A stretch of 64,000 bases of DNA from Piper betle (GCA_033002965.1 JAURVB010012964.1:1-64000), one strand, 5' to 3'. Shown: positions 47,346 through 59,559, numbered from the stretch's first letter. Notes: generated by a model not told the origin, from the letters alone. Numbers and translations are program-made.

Positions 47346-48181
47346 TATATGAATATTTTTGTGAATCATATTTTCTTCTTTAATTTTTTAATGTTGTTCA
47401 ATGTGTCGGCTTTAATTTCCAAAAAGTAAATTTAAAATGGGAAAAATTTAGGCGAGCTATACCTCATGTAACTTATGTGAGTCAAGTCTCTAATTTAAAT
47501 CTTTGAAGTGAGTCACACATAATGAGTATGTTTATATATATATATATATATAATGAGTCACACATAATGAGTCACTGTTAGTTTTTTAATTTTTGTTTCA
47601 ATTACTTTCATAATTAAGATGAAGTGATTAAAAACTTAGATTAATTTGAAAATCTTATAAATATCCTAATTATTTATTTTAATATTTATTTGTGTAGACT
47701 TTTTAGCAGGGTAACCTTTTATATTCTTCTAAATAAAAGTTTGTATCACATAAGCTCTCTAGCGGTAGCTCACACACACACAAACATATATACAAAGCAC
47801 ATAATGTAAAATATATTCGGCCAACTCACCATCTAAGAGGTCCAACCATTGTCGTCCAAGACATTCTGAGCCAGCTACCCATTTTTATTTTTTTTATAAT
47901 TATTATTTGTGCCTCTTATTTTAAAAAATTCTAAAATAAAACAATATAATTGACAATCTCGTCCTACCTTATATATGATAAGCAATATATGAACTTTTAC
48001 ACAAGAGATGGTTGTGTTCGATATACTTCTCAAGACTTCTCTCTGGCGTTTGTCATTTTTTAAAAGAATTTAGTGTCTAAATTAAATCGGCTCATATATG
48101 AAATATATAATAAAAATTAAATAAGCACATAATAATCCATGTCTCTTTTAACTCAGTGTGAAAAGATATAATTTATGAGGT

Positions 48182-48187
<6 letters not shown>
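47337..48187. other. Intergenic AT-rich sequence
   Basis: No gene is seen. Contains a short (TA)n at 47534-47553 flanked by two copies of GAGTCACACATAATGAGT (about 47511 and 47555). Confidence 0.5.
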
Positions 48188-48220
<33 letters not shown>

Positions 48221-48400
48221 AAGATATTGCATTGCATTGCATGCAATTGCAGCGCAACGCATCACAGCTGTTGGATCAAATCGATCTGTTCGCACCCACT
48301 GCTTTGTTGTCAGCTCGCATCCCACCTGCGGCTTTCCCGTTCGCCCTTTTGCGTGCAATGTTCCCACCCCTCCCCCGACATCTATAAAAACTTCTTAACT
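48188..48400. mobile_element. Palindrome-bearing small element abutting a (TA)n tract
   Basis: A (TA)n tract ends at 48218 and is followed by GGAAGATATTGCATTGCATT, GCATGCAATTGCAGCGCAACGC and CTGTTGGATCAAATCGATC. Reverse-complemented, this has the same order as the end of the 49.9-kb element: a GGAT..GATCCA-type palindrome, a GCAGCGCA-type hairpin, a short tail, then (TA)n. The far boundary is unclear. Confidence 0.5.
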
Positions 48401-48499
48401 AATGTCTGTGCTAGAAATTAAAGCAGGTAGGGCTGAAAATATTAATTGTACAAAACTTGATATTAGAAATGCCCCGACAAAAATAAAGAAGAGATAAAG

Positions 48500-48960
48500 G
48501 AAATTGATGCCCAATTATTGATGGAGCATTTTAAGGAAATGAAATAGATGAATGACTTATTTTTTTATTGCTATGAAGTTGATGATGATGGTAGATTGAA
48601 GCATTATTTTTGGGCAGATGGAATTGCAAAAAAATTATCAGCTTTTCTCAGATGTGATGATTTTTAATACAACATATGATACAAATAAATATGCATTTGT
48701 TTTTGCACCATCAACCGGAGTAAACCATTACAGGCAAACTATTACATTTTGATGTGTTTTTTAGGTAATGAAAAGACTGAGTCTTTTGTGTGGCTTTTTG
48801 AAACATTTTTGAAATGCATTGATGGAAGCCATCCCTAGGCAATTGTTATTGATCAAGATCCTACAATAGATAAAGCAATTAAACTGATATTTCCTTCAAC
48901 ATATCATTGTCTTTGCATGTGACGTATTCTTAAGATGGACAGTGAAAAATTAGGTGTAAC
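48500..48960 (+). pseudogene. MULE/FAR1-type transposase fragment
   Basis: Joined in its best frames it reads like the core of Mutator-like transposases of the FAR1/FHY3 class: RLKHYFWADG, then DVMIFNTTYDTNKY, GNEKTESFVWLFETFLKCI, AIVIDQDPTIDKAI and FPSTYHCLCM. The DxxxF/DTTY block and the DQD block correspond to the first two parts of the MULE DDE core; both catalytic-region aspartates are visible. Stops interrupt at least three places (for example TAG at about 48546 and 48836). N- and C-terminal domains are missing and there are no recognisable terminal repeats. A dead relic. Confidence 0.8.
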
Positions 48961-49510
48961 AAACGGGGAGTTGGTCATAATAAGCGCACTTGCCCTACAA
49001 TTGTAGCACATCGGTAATGTTGCCTAACACAAACCTTGTTTTGATGTTTGTTATATATAATTTATGTGATTATTTTCCATGTTTTATTTTAAATATATGG
49101 GCAAAAAAATGTTCCATATGAAAGTGGAGTTGTGGAGTCTATTCAGGGGTGTCGGTGTAGTGATGCCGAATCTCAAAGCAGTGATGGAGAACGGCTGTGA
49201 TAGCTACGTAATCTAGAATGACAATTTAATCTTTATGATTTATAACTTATGTCCAAGATTTGTAATTGGGTTTAATCAAACTTGTAAGTTATTCGCGAGC
49301 ATGATCCTTCATAGTTTGTACTTGTATTTATCATGTGGAAGAAAATTAAATGAGATGGCTCTCAGGTGTTTTGGCTCTGATGTGCTTCTGAATTCATCAA
49401 CATTATGTAAATGCTATCAGAATATATAAGAATATGATATTTTTAATATATAATTGATCTCATAATTATTTTTAAAACTGTTTACTGAGTTAGGACGCAT
49501 TATTTATTAA
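48961..49510. other. Unassigned sequence
   Basis: AT-rich, with no recognised gene or repeat. It may be further decayed flank of the MULE relic. Confidence 0.4.
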
Positions 49511-49529
49511 TTTTGGGACAAAGTTACTT

Positions 49530-49985
49530 TTTTATTGACTCAAGTCGGAACCGAGTCAATTTTTTATTGACTTGAGTCAGGACCGAGTCAATTTTTTACT
49601 AAATCGAATCAGGACCGAGTCACTTTTTTATTGATTTGAGTCGGGCCGGCGGAGGCAAGCGATGGCCAGGCACGACGGCGGTTGGGGGCGGTCCGAGTGG
49701 GGCAGCCACCCCATGGGAATGCACCCTCCCCCCCACTAGGCGGTGGTGGGTGGGAGGGTGGCAGTGGCGTCTGGAGGCAAGGGTCGCCGGGGGTGGGGGC
49801 ATGGGTCACTGCCCTCCGCCACGAAGACCACCACCCCTTGCCGGCCGCATCGCCAGGGCAAGGTGGGGTGCCGCATCGTAGGGGGCAAACGAGAGCCACT
49901 GGATTTGATCCAGTGGCTCCTGTGTGGTGCACTGCAAATGCATGCAGCGCACCACAACAGGATTCTATATATATATATATAGTAG
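49530..49985. mobile_element. GC-rich element with GAGTC repeats and terminal hairpins next to (TA)n
   Basis: Starts with four degenerate units of about 35 bp (TTTTTATTGACTTGAGTC then GGACCGAGTCAA), the same vocabulary as the inner arms of the foldback element. A 250-bp GC-rich stretch follows. The right end has two hairpins: a perfect 12-bp stem (GAGCCACTGGAT/ATCCAGTGGCTC, 49894-49920) and a 14-bp stem with one mismatch (TGTGGTGCACTGCA/TGCAGCGCACCACA, 49923-49956). A short tail ends in (TA)n at 49966-49981. It appears to be a relative of the foldback family and of the two smaller elements at 39.7 and 48.2 kb. Confidence 0.6.
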
Positions 49986-51085
49986 GAGCAGTTAGGATAG
50001 GGTTCCAAACCTACTTTCTCAATGCAATTTCATACGAACTCACGAAGAAGTAGTCCCGCAGATAACTATAAGGGAAGGAGAAGCTCTTCTTGCTAGAACT
50101 ATAAACTATAAATCATCACCAAGTTGTGACTCTCCAATTTAACAGAATTAAAAAATAAAATAAAACTAAGGATAAAGAAAGCTCTTGTCCCTGCCAAATA
50201 ATATGTAATTCACATGATAAATACATCATTCTTATTAATAAAAATTATTTTATGAAATTAATATGGATTACAAACAACATTATTTCTACATTTTATATAC
50301 AATAATGAACAATAAGTAATACCCTAAATTTGGTCTAGTGAAAATCATACAAGATGTGCTATGATCGAGTCGATTTACATTCTTAATAGCTTAAGACATA
50401 GCAGACTCGTTCTTGTGTCGTGAGACTATAAACATCATAAAATGCTCAAGGAAACACCCGCCGTGTTAAATGATTATTATGTACATTCTTGAATGTACCT
50501 ATCCAATCTGGAGAAAATAATATATATTTTAATATGAAACTAGTGAAATGGTAATGAAAAAATATTATTTTAAATATTTTAAAATATAATATTATAAATA
50601 TCATTTATTGGGCCCAAATCTATATCTTATGTAAATATTTTCAGATATATTATATAGATTCAAACTCAAATAAAAACATTTTCAGATCAAATATATCCAA
50701 ACTCATCCTTCAAGTAAGGGGTGCGTGAAAGGTCTTCTCGAATTATGAGTTTTACACAGGCTGTCACAAACATCAAGCATGCATGCACGACCACTATGGT
50801 TTCAATTGTATGGTCTGAAAGCTAATTCGATTTGCACTTGCTCTAAATCTAACCTGTATAGTGACTACAAAATTATGTGCTGAAGTTTAAATTTTATTGA
50901 TTTGCATGTGCTCAATAAGGGTAACGGGATGCCGAATCCTTCTCAAACCTAACCGATGGAAGAAAGTCTAGTCTTTGCTATGGAAAACCCTTGCTTTGCC
51001 TGGGGTTTACCTCATTGACTCAAAATGAGCTGACTGGATTTGGTTAGTAACAAAATTCGATGTAAATATTAAAAAAAATTTTTAT
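49986..51085. other. Intergenic sequence, no gene seen
   Basis: AT-rich DNA without supported features. Confidence 0.5.
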
Positions 51086-51568
51086 GTTGCCACCGGATGC
51101 CGACAGTTATTAATGGCATACCAGTTGAAGGCAGTGGGGATGGGGAAGCCAAGGAGACAAGCGGCCATTATCCATTATCAGTTGGAGGGAGGAGTGGCCA
51201 TTAACATATACTGGAAGCCAGGGGAGGCCATTAATGGTCAGCTCCCCCCACTCGGCCGTTTTCCGTGCCCGTGCCATGCCGCCCGGCCACATGACCTGGC
51301 CTTCGCCTTTGCTTGCACATTGACTCACTGTAAATCAATTGGATTCGGTTCATAACAAAATACGATGCAAATATTTTTTTGTTATAAAAAAACAACGATC
51401 ATCATGCTGCCATCGGAGGTCTGACCATTATTAAAGGCTTCTGATTGGAGGCAGTGGGGATGGGGAAGCCAAGGAGGCAAGCGGCCACTATCTATTTATT
51501 ATCACTTATCAGTCAGAGGGAAGAGTGGCCAATAACGTCCACCGGAAGCCAAGGGGGAGGCCATTAAT
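51086..51568 (+). repeat. Minisatellite-like array, left part (about 1.5 units)
   Basis: Units begin with GTTGCCACCGG- or GCTGCCATCGGAGG-type sequence followed by (A/T)GTTATTAATGGC, GGAGGCAGTGGGGATGGGGA, AGCCAAGGAGGCAAGCGGCC, CATTATC and GGAAGCC..GGCCATTAATGG, then a C-rich Pro-Ala-like GCCCGCC stretch and TTGCCTTTGC. Starts are at 51086 and 51403. The second unit is cut at 51568 by insertion of the antisense Copia and continues at 59565. Confidence 0.8.
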
Positions 51569-52072
51569 TGTTGGGATTAACCAAAACCAAATACAAATCC
51601 CCTGTTTCAACACATAAGGATGAGAAGTACTAAGCAAATAGAGAGAGACAATAAGATAATTTTTTGCGTGGAAAACCCTAAATTTGGGGAAAAAACCACG
51701 GGGTAAACGGCTAGATCAAATTCACTATATCACAACTTTGATACAAAAAAGATCCACAGGAGAACAAACTCCCCAATACCAATTTACTTTCTACAAAATT
51801 GATATAAATTCATAGAAGACAATAAAGGAACAATATTATAAATTAAGAACTTGGCGAAGTTACCATTGACGATTGCAAGTCAATCCATACAATTTTCTTT
51901 CTCCCTTTACAGCAGCAGTTTTTCTCCAAAACCCAAAAACCAGAAAAACCAAAGAAGAAAAGTGTTGTACGTTGCTTTTATTCCTTTCAACTAACCAAAT
52001 CTGGAATATCTTGGTTTTTGCTTAAAATAGGGTTGTAAGTTCATGTATTTACGAAGGAGGGACAACCCAACA
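51569..52072 (-). repeat. 3' LTR of the antisense Copia (left side)
   Basis: Starts TGTTGGGATTAACC and ends GACAACCCAACA. It matches 59023-59559 closely but lacks a segment of about 33 bases present there (around 59345-59378). It contains AACACATAAGGATGAGAAGT and AAACCACGGGGTAAACGGCT. Confidence 0.92.
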
Positions 52073-52086
52073 AACCTCCCCTTCCC
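52073..52086 (-). promoter_or_regulatory. Polypurine tract of the antisense Copia
   Basis: On the minus strand GGGAAGGGGAGGTT directly precedes the 3' LTR, where plus-strand DNA synthesis would be primed. Confidence 0.85.
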
Positions 52087-52103
52087 GACTCCATGAAATA
52101 CCT

Positions 52104-55100
52104 CTAGCCAGCATGGGAAGCTCCATCCATGCCTGCTCCATTCCTGCAGTAAACATATTTCTCCTTTAACACAACTTTAGTCATCATGTCTAAAACATTC
52201 CTTTTAGTATGAATTTTTGTTAGCTCAAAAGATTTACTTTCCAAAACATCTCTTATCCAGTGATATCTCACATTAATGTGCTTGCTCCTTGAATGAAAAC
52301 TTGAATTCTTACTCAGGTGAATTGCACTCTGACTATCACAGTGTACAATATATCTCTCTTGTTTAATGCCAATTTCATTCAAAAATCTCTTAGTCCACAA
52401 CATCTCCTTGCGAGCCTATGTAGCAGCAATAAATTTTGCTTCAGTTGTAGATAATGCAACACACTTTTACAACCTAGACTGCCAATATACAGCCCCATTA
52501 GCAAAATTAACAATAAATCCAGATGTTGACCTTCTTGTTTCCAAGTCACCTGCCATGTCTGCATCGGTGTAGCCAAACAATAAAGGTTTATCACTTCCAA
52601 AATATAAACACATTTTGGACATACCTCTCAAGTACCTCATTATCTATTTAACTGCTTATCAATGTTCTTTGCTCAGATTTGCTAAATGTCTACTAACTAT
52701 TCCAACTACATATGCTATATCAGGCCTTGTACAAACCATAGCATACATCAAACTACCAACTACAGAAGCATAAGGAACCTTTCTCATTTTCTTCATTTCT
52801 GTTTCACTTAAGTCACTTTTCGTTAACGTGAAGTGACCCGCAAGTGGAACTCCAACTGGCTTTGCATCTTTCATGTTGAATTTTCAAGTACCATTTCTAT
52901 GTACTTTTGTTGTGACACCCAAAACTTTCTACCTCCCCTGTCACGCCGAATGGACATCCCCAAGATTTGCTTTGCCGGTCCCAAATCCTTCATTGCAAAG
53001 GATTTGTTCAAGTTCTTCTTTAAACTTGCAATCTTGGCTCCATCATGTCCTACAATCAACTTGTCATCCACATAAAGCAACAGAATAACAAAGTCACCAT
53101 CATCAAACCTCTGGATGAGCACACAATGATCAGGAATAGATTTATTGTACCCATTCTTTTCCATAAAAGAATCAAACTTTTTATACCACGGTCTAGGAGC
53201 TTGCTTCAAACCATACAAACTCTTTTTCAGTCTGTACACCATCCGTTCCTTTCCTTTGACTTTAAAACCCTCTGGTTGCTCCATGTATACGGTCTCTTTA
53301 AGATCACCATGAAGAAAGGCTGTCTTCACATCTAACTGTTCAACTTCCAAATCCAAACTTGCAGCCAAAGTCAGAACAATTCTAATAGAAGACATTTTAA
53401 CAACAGGAGAAAAATTTCATTGAAATCAATACCTTTCTTCTGTTTGAAGCCCTTCACCACCAACATTGCCTTGTACCTTGGTTGTGTGTTATTTTCTTCA
53501 TATTTAATCCTGTAGACCCATTTGTTCCTCAATACTCTCTTCCCTTGAGGAAGATTCACCAACTCAAAGGTGTGATTATCATGCAAAGATTTCATCTCAT
53601 CTTGCATTGCCTTCAACCACTTCTCCTTTTCTACATGAACTTTGACCTTACTGAAATTTTTGGTTCTCCACATTCAGTAATTGTCACATATTCTAATGAT
53701 GAATATCTTGTTGATAGAACTAGTTCACGAGTTGATCTCCTCACATTAGTTGGCTACCCTTGATCAGAATCTCCATGTTCCTGTCCAACATCATTAACAA
53801 ACTCGTTAGAAATATCATCAGACACCACATCCTCACCCTCATCATCACTCGGTGGGGAAATAATTGTGTCATCTTGAGCCGTCTCTTCACTGCTAGCTGG
53901 GGTTGAATGATCTTTTATCTTTTCCAAGCTTTCCTGAGATTTAGTTTGAGGAACTTCTTCCTTGCCAAAGTCCTCAATTGTTTGATCCTCCCTGAAAACT
54001 ACATCTCTGCTTCGAATCAATTTTCTATTCTTAAGATCCCAAAGTTGTATCCAAACTTATCATCACTATATCCTAGAAAAATACATTCCACCGCTCTAGA
54101 GTCAAGCTTAGCCATTTGCTCCTTGGGCACATGTGCAAAAGCTTTACAACCAAAGACTCTCAAATGAGAATAACTGACCTTTTTGTCACTCCAAACCCTT
54201 TTTGGTATGTCACTATCCTAGAGCATGTGTGGGAGATCTGTTGATTAAATAACAAGTTGTGCTCATGGCTTCACCCCAGAAGCTTTTAGGAAACTTAGTT
54301 GAAGACAACATACTCCTAACCCTCTCAGAGATGGTCCTGTTCATTCTTTCAGCCACTCCATTATGTTGAGGAGTATAAGGAACTGTCTTCTCATGCCTAA
54401 TCCCATGCTTGCTACATTATTCATCAAACTCAACAGAACAATATTCACCACCATTATCACTTCTAAGACATTTCAAGAGCTTACCAGTTTCTCTTTCAAC
54501 CAATACATGAAAATTCTTAAAGATGCCAAAAACATCACTTTTATTTTTCATGCCATAAGCCCACACCTTCTTAGAAGTATCATCAATAAAAGTGACAAAA
54601 TAAATAGAACCGCCAAGAGATTTTACCTCCATAGGCTCACACACATCAGAGTGTACCAACTCAAGAACTTCTGACTTCCTTGTACTTGTGCTTGAAAAGG
54701 ATGTCCTACGTTGTTTCCCTACCAAACAATGGTCACAAGGACTAATTGTGATGTCCTTGACCTTGGGAAGGAGATTTAACTTCTTCAAAGTTTCTAATCC
54801 CTTCTCACTCATGTGTCCCATCGATGGTATCACAAATCAGCAGTGGAATCAAATGAGGAGATATTAACCTCCCCTCGAACTAGACTCATCTTAGTTTTGT
54901 ACAAACTACAACACTTCTTCCCATTAGCAACAACAAGAGAACCTTTCACAAGTTTTCACACACCTTGTGCAAATTGTGAACCAAATCCTTCATCATCAAG
55001 CACTCCGGTTGACAACAAACCCATCCTCAAATCTGGAATATGTCTAACATTTTAAAGCACCAATATGTAACCCATGTTTGTTACTATATGCACATCTACA

Positions 55101-58100
55101 AGTCCCACAATTTTGGAAGTATCACTATTTCCCATCTTCACTATACCCAAATCTGAAGATTCATAGGTAGCAAAGAAATTTCTGCTTGGAGTTGCATGAA
55201 ATGATGCTCCCGAGTCAACTACCTAACTAGCATCACAATCAGCCGTCAAAAAATCATTCCCACAATCAGAAAGAATCACCATGTCATCATGCACAACATT
55301 AGCGTTCGTTTCTCCTTGATCCTTGTTGTCCTTATTTTTCAAGTCTTTCTTGAGCTTCCAACAATCCTTCTTCATATGACCTGTCTTGTCACAATAATAA
55401 TACTTCAAGTGCTTCCTGGATTTAGACCTTCCTCGACTCTTGTCCCTTTTGTATGTATCTCTATTTCTCGATCTACCTCTTGCCTCTTCTGACACTAATG
55501 CATGAGACCCTGAAGTTGGTAGAGATTTTCTTCTCACCTCCTCATTCAGTCAACTGCTTGTTACCATGTCCATTGTGAGTTTTCCATCTGGAGCAGCATT
55601 GCTCAAAGATATCACCAATATTTCCCAACTCTCTAGCAAAGTATTGAAGAACAGTGTAAAACCCGCGATTCGAGTCAGGGTTTTATATTCAGAACCGGTC
55701 GGTTCGACCGTTATTTTCGAGTCGAGTCAGTTTCAGAACACGTGTACTGAGCCGACGCCGGTCTCGTGTATGAGCCATGAGGGTCATGTGTACCCAAGTA
55801 TATAATGATAACGTCATGAACACAACAGAAAAGAATGAGTTATCAGAATATATGAGAGTATGCAATTTATTTATTTTTATTATGATATATAATGGATCGT
55901 AGAATTAGTTTTAGGCCGTTTACCGCGTTAGGATGCGTCACGGGCATTTTGGGTGGGTTGATAGTTCTAGAGCATATCATTATGATGTTTTGGTGTTGTT
56001 TGATTTTATGGGATTTTTTTTCCAATTTTTTTGGAATTTTCTACGACTTAAATATTATTTTTGAGTCTAGTCGGAGACGAGTCAAGTAATATTTACGAGT
56101 TTGCCATCGAGTCTTTTTCTCCCCCATGCCTTCTTCCCCGACCCTTACCTCGACGCGCCGCCACTGTACGTGTCGCCGCCGCTGCCGTGGACCCCCACCC
56201 GGCCGTCGATCGTCGCCGACTAGCCCCGTGACGACGTCGCCATGCTGCCCGACCAGGTCCGGCCCCAATTGGGCCCCCGCGACGCAAGGAAGCCACGCCG
56301 CGACGCCACGCCCGTGTTGCCCTTCCGTCGCCGGCGACCGGCGCCACTGCGGTCGGTTGGTCGCCTCAGCACCCTCAGCTCTCCAGCGACCTTCCCCGAC
56401 CGGAACGGAGGCCATCGCCGCCGTGGCCGGCCGGATCTAGCCACCATCACCGCCGGCTCAGGTTTTATGCATTTTTGGCGAGCCACCACCTCCGTTGGCC
56501 GCATCAACCTCGTAGATGAGTTGGGCTCGCCGAGCTGGTTCCAAGTGTACCCAACACGACCACTTTCCGGCCAGTAGACGCCGCCGGCGACTGTCGCCAG
56601 AAAACCGCCAGAAACTATCGGAAACCGCCGAAAATCGTCGAAAAACCGGAATTTCTGGAATTCGCTGGAATTCACCGGACCTTCCATGGGGCTCACCCAG
56701 TCGAGCCTGATCGAGCTTCGGACGCCGATGAGCGCCAAATTTGAGCTCCGAAACACGCGACGGAACCCTAGCCGTCGCCGATTGCCGACTACGTGAGGTA
56801 TAATTACCTCCGATTGAGTTATTTAAAATTGATTATGATTGTTAGCATAGCATGCTAGAATTAACTAGTCATGATGAATGTCATACTATGAATGAAGTAA
56901 AGATTTGCATGATGAGATTAAGTAAGTGATCTAATGAGATGAAGTATAAGCATGCTAATTGAGCACGATGTAACTTAGGAAACACGATAAATTAGAATGA
57001 ATAGGATGATAGAATTATTTTCACTTTTATGATTATTGATTATTGATCGATTATTTGAGGGTTGATTATTATGTCGTGTGATATTCATTGATTTTGATGC
57101 ATCATGGAGTTAGTGGGCATTAGTATTTAGTTTTGATGTGTAGGTACGTAGTAGGAGCTCGCCGCCTAGGCGCGATGACACGCTTGGAGCTTCTACCAGG
57201 TCCGTTTAGGACTCGACTCTGTTTTACGTCTTTCTATTGTATGTTTATCTTATCATTTGCAGGACGGGTTAAGTGGTGTTTTATTGGATCCCACTTAACT
57301 CGGGCCATCTAGCCGAACAGATTTTCGGATTAATAACCCCTAGAGGATGATTTCGAAAACAAGATCCACCACAAGTTGCCTTCAGGCCTATTATATAAAT
57401 CCCTACCCAGCCCTATATATATGTAGTTTTCGCATTTTTAGTGAGACGAGAGATGGAGAAACCGACTGCACGTACCATGAGCGGATGCCATGATAGTCAA
57501 AGTGGGCTCTGGATTAGTGCCAGCGGACTGTTCCATTCCCGAGGGATCCTGACAACTTCGCGTTTGAGTTCCTCACACACGGAGAACGTGGAGGTTTACG
57601 GGTACTGTTTAGTACAGCGCATGTCTGGACTTGTGGTTCAAAGGGTATTAAAGGCGACTGCCTGAGAGTACTCGGCCTTCGTGCTCAAGGCCAGGAGAAA
57701 TATGGAGGTAAGGAGAGGGCTTAGGATTAAGTTTTACGTGAAGTACTGAAAAAGAAGTGCCAAGAGCAGCACAGTACCAGCAGCAGATCAGTAAGTTCGG
57801 GATGCTACTGGGTCTACAACCCAGTGGCTCCTCAGTAGTGCCCTTAAGAGTGTTCACATGGAGTATATGATGTTTTCTTTCATATGAGAGTTTGCTCTCA
57901 TAGCCAGCTTGTTATAGTTATTTTATTTTCCGGACCAGTAACACTTGTCACTGACGTATTTTTATATTATACGTAGGTAATAATCACGAGTTGGAGGAGC
58001 CAGCTTGGACGGAGGAGCATTGTTGTCGCTTGCACACATGTCAGTCGATAGAGTGGTTAATACTTTATTTATGATGCTATTATATTGTGAATGATGTGAA

Positions 58101-58915
58101 ATGCTAAGACATGATAGGATATGATTAAATGAAATGATATGATGTTATGACATGATGACAAGAGGTGAGATGTGATAAGAGTACGCAGTAGAAGTGTGGA
58201 CCAAGTTCTATAATGAATATACAGTATATTAGATTATGTGAATGAAATTGTTGATATATGTATATATATTGGTGTGTGCTTGAATTGCATGTCATTCATG
58301 TAGTACCATGTTAGGGTTTGTGCATTCATCAATGCATCGCGAGTTGGATCTTCATCTTAAGACGCCGAGATTGGATCCGTATGAGTTAGGTTCGGGTTAG
58401 CTGACTTAATCGGGGCCTGTAACATGTCGGTTCGGTTTACAAGCGTGAACCGGATTTGGGGTGTTACAAACAGGATAGCTTGTCATTCCTCATCTAGAGT
58501 CATCTTCATCCTGGCAAGTTGAGTAATAATACTCTTCATCTCATTGAGATGCTCACTTATGTCAGTTCCATCCTTATACCTCAAATTCATTAATTTCCTT
58601 ATCAAAAAGGTCTTATTGACAGTAGTATTCCTCTCATGAACTGCTTAGAGTTTATCCCATATTGCTTTTGAGGACGTCAATTCAGAAACATGATGATATA
58701 CAACTTCATCTACCCATTGTTTCAAACAGGCCATAGCCTTCCTATACAACTAATTCCAGTCTTTTTCAGTCACCTTTGCCAGTTTCTGACCAATGATAGG
58801 TTCATATAAATCCTTGGAATATAAATGATCAATCATCTTTCCTTTCCAATAATGCCAGTTACTAGGCCCCTTAAGAGATATTATCTTAACATCTCATCAG
58901 CCATCTTGTTGAAAT
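52104..58915 (-). pseudogene. Copia gag-pol polyprotein pseudogene (interrupted by nested LTR)
   Basis: Minus-strand order: degenerate gag from about 58915 down to 58474, then, beyond the nested LTR, 55650 down to 55220 with a basic segment and zinc knuckle (YYCDKTGHMKKDC); protease site near 55215 (GASFHATP-like); GAG-pre-integrase and integrase ([51 protein letters not shown]) at 54833-54417; RT at 53673-52871 with NKWVYRIKYEENNTQPRYK, LDVKTAFLHGDLKETVY, SLYGLKQAPRPWYKK and an intact active-site YVDD; RNase H at 52403-52104 with VHCDSQSAIHLSKN. Stops and small frameshifts lie throughout gag and integrase, and at the RT start. RT is the best preserved part. Related to, but distinct from, the sense Copia at 41-45 kb. 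Confidence 0.9.
55655..58468 (+). mobile_element. Nested solo LTR of a Gypsy-type retrotransposon, 2.8 kb
   Basis: Starts TGTAAAACCC and ends GGTGTTACA, flanked by a perfect 5-bp duplication AACAG (55650-55654 and 58469-58473). No retroviral-type coding region lies inside. Length and termini fit the long LTRs of plant chromoviruses, and a truncated antisense relative occurs at 14646-16600. Structure: GAGTC-repeat containing left part (55670-56110) with GACGAGTCAAGTAATATTTACGA; a GC-rich block (56110-56700); then AT-rich sequence with ATGAT-rich runs (58080-58300). A solo LTR arises by recombination between the two LTRs of a full element. The alternative, an unrelated non-coding transposon with TG..CA ends, is less likely. 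Confidence 0.8.
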
Positions 58916-59008
58916 ATAAATCATAGACACACCAACTAGGCTCTTAGAAATTTCGTCGAACACCTGGTGGGCATCAAATATTAACAACCAAAACTTGCAA
59001 ACCTTTTA

Positions 59009-59022
59009 CCTCTGATACCACT
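59009..59022 (-). promoter_or_regulatory. Primer-binding site of the antisense Copia
   Basis: The minus strand reads TGGTATCAGAGG two bases inside the 5' LTR, complementary to the 3' end of initiator-methionine tRNA, the standard Copia primer. Confidence 0.9.
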
Positions 59023-59559
59023 TGTTGGGATTAACCAAACAAACCAAATACAAATCCGCTATTTCAACACATAAGGATGAGAAGTACTATGTAAATAGAA
59101 AGAGACGACAAGATAATTTTACGTGAAAACCCCAAGTTTGGGGAAAAAACCACGAGGTAAACAGCTAAATCAAATTCATTATATCACAACTTTGATATAA
59201 AAAAGATCCACAGGAGAACAAACTCCCAAATACCAATTTACTGTACTTTCTACAAAATTGATATAAAGTCGTAGAAGACAATAAAGGAAGAATATTACAG
59301 ATTAAGAACTTGACGAAGTTACCATTGACGATTGCAAACCAATCTCAATAAAGCATTCACCTTTCTTCAATCCACACAATTTTCTTTTTCCCTTTGTAGC
59401 AGCAGTTTTTCTCCAAAACCTAAAAACCAGAAAAACCAAAGAAAAAAAGTATCGTACGTTGCTTTTATTCCTTTCAACTAACTAAATCTGAAAAATCTTA
59501 ATTTTTACCCAAAACAAAGTTATAATTTTATGTATTTATGAAAGAGGGACAACCCAACA
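59023..59559 (-). repeat. 5' LTR of the antisense Copia (right side)
   Basis: Begins TGTTGGGATTAACC and ends GACAACCCAACA; 537 bases versus 504 for the partner, with scattered substitutions and one larger indel. The divergence shows the insertion is not very recent. Confidence 0.92.

Larger units (their letters stand above)
51569..59559 (-). mobile_element. Complete antisense Copia retrotransposon with a nested LTR
   Basis: Bounded by two LTRs (51569-52072 and 59023-59559) beginning TGTTGGG and ending CCCAACA. Flanked by a 5-bp target duplication TTAAT (51564-51568) / TTATT (59560-59564), one mismatch. The primer-binding site and polypurine tract are both clear. Without the nested 2.8-kb Gypsy-type LTR the element would be about 5.2 kb, the usual size for Copia. 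The coding region is broken by stops. It is inserted within one unit of the minisatellite-like array. Confidence 0.93.

Noticed and set aside
39653..49985. Helitron 3' ends (hairpin near the terminus)
   Set aside because: The tails do not end in the CTRR signature and no 5' TC ends were found. The TA association fits a microsatellite-linked element better.
55892..56756. Frames of 100-180 codons in the GC-rich part of the nested LTR
   Set aside because: They lie inside a solo LTR, overlap on both strands and are Arg/Pro rich.
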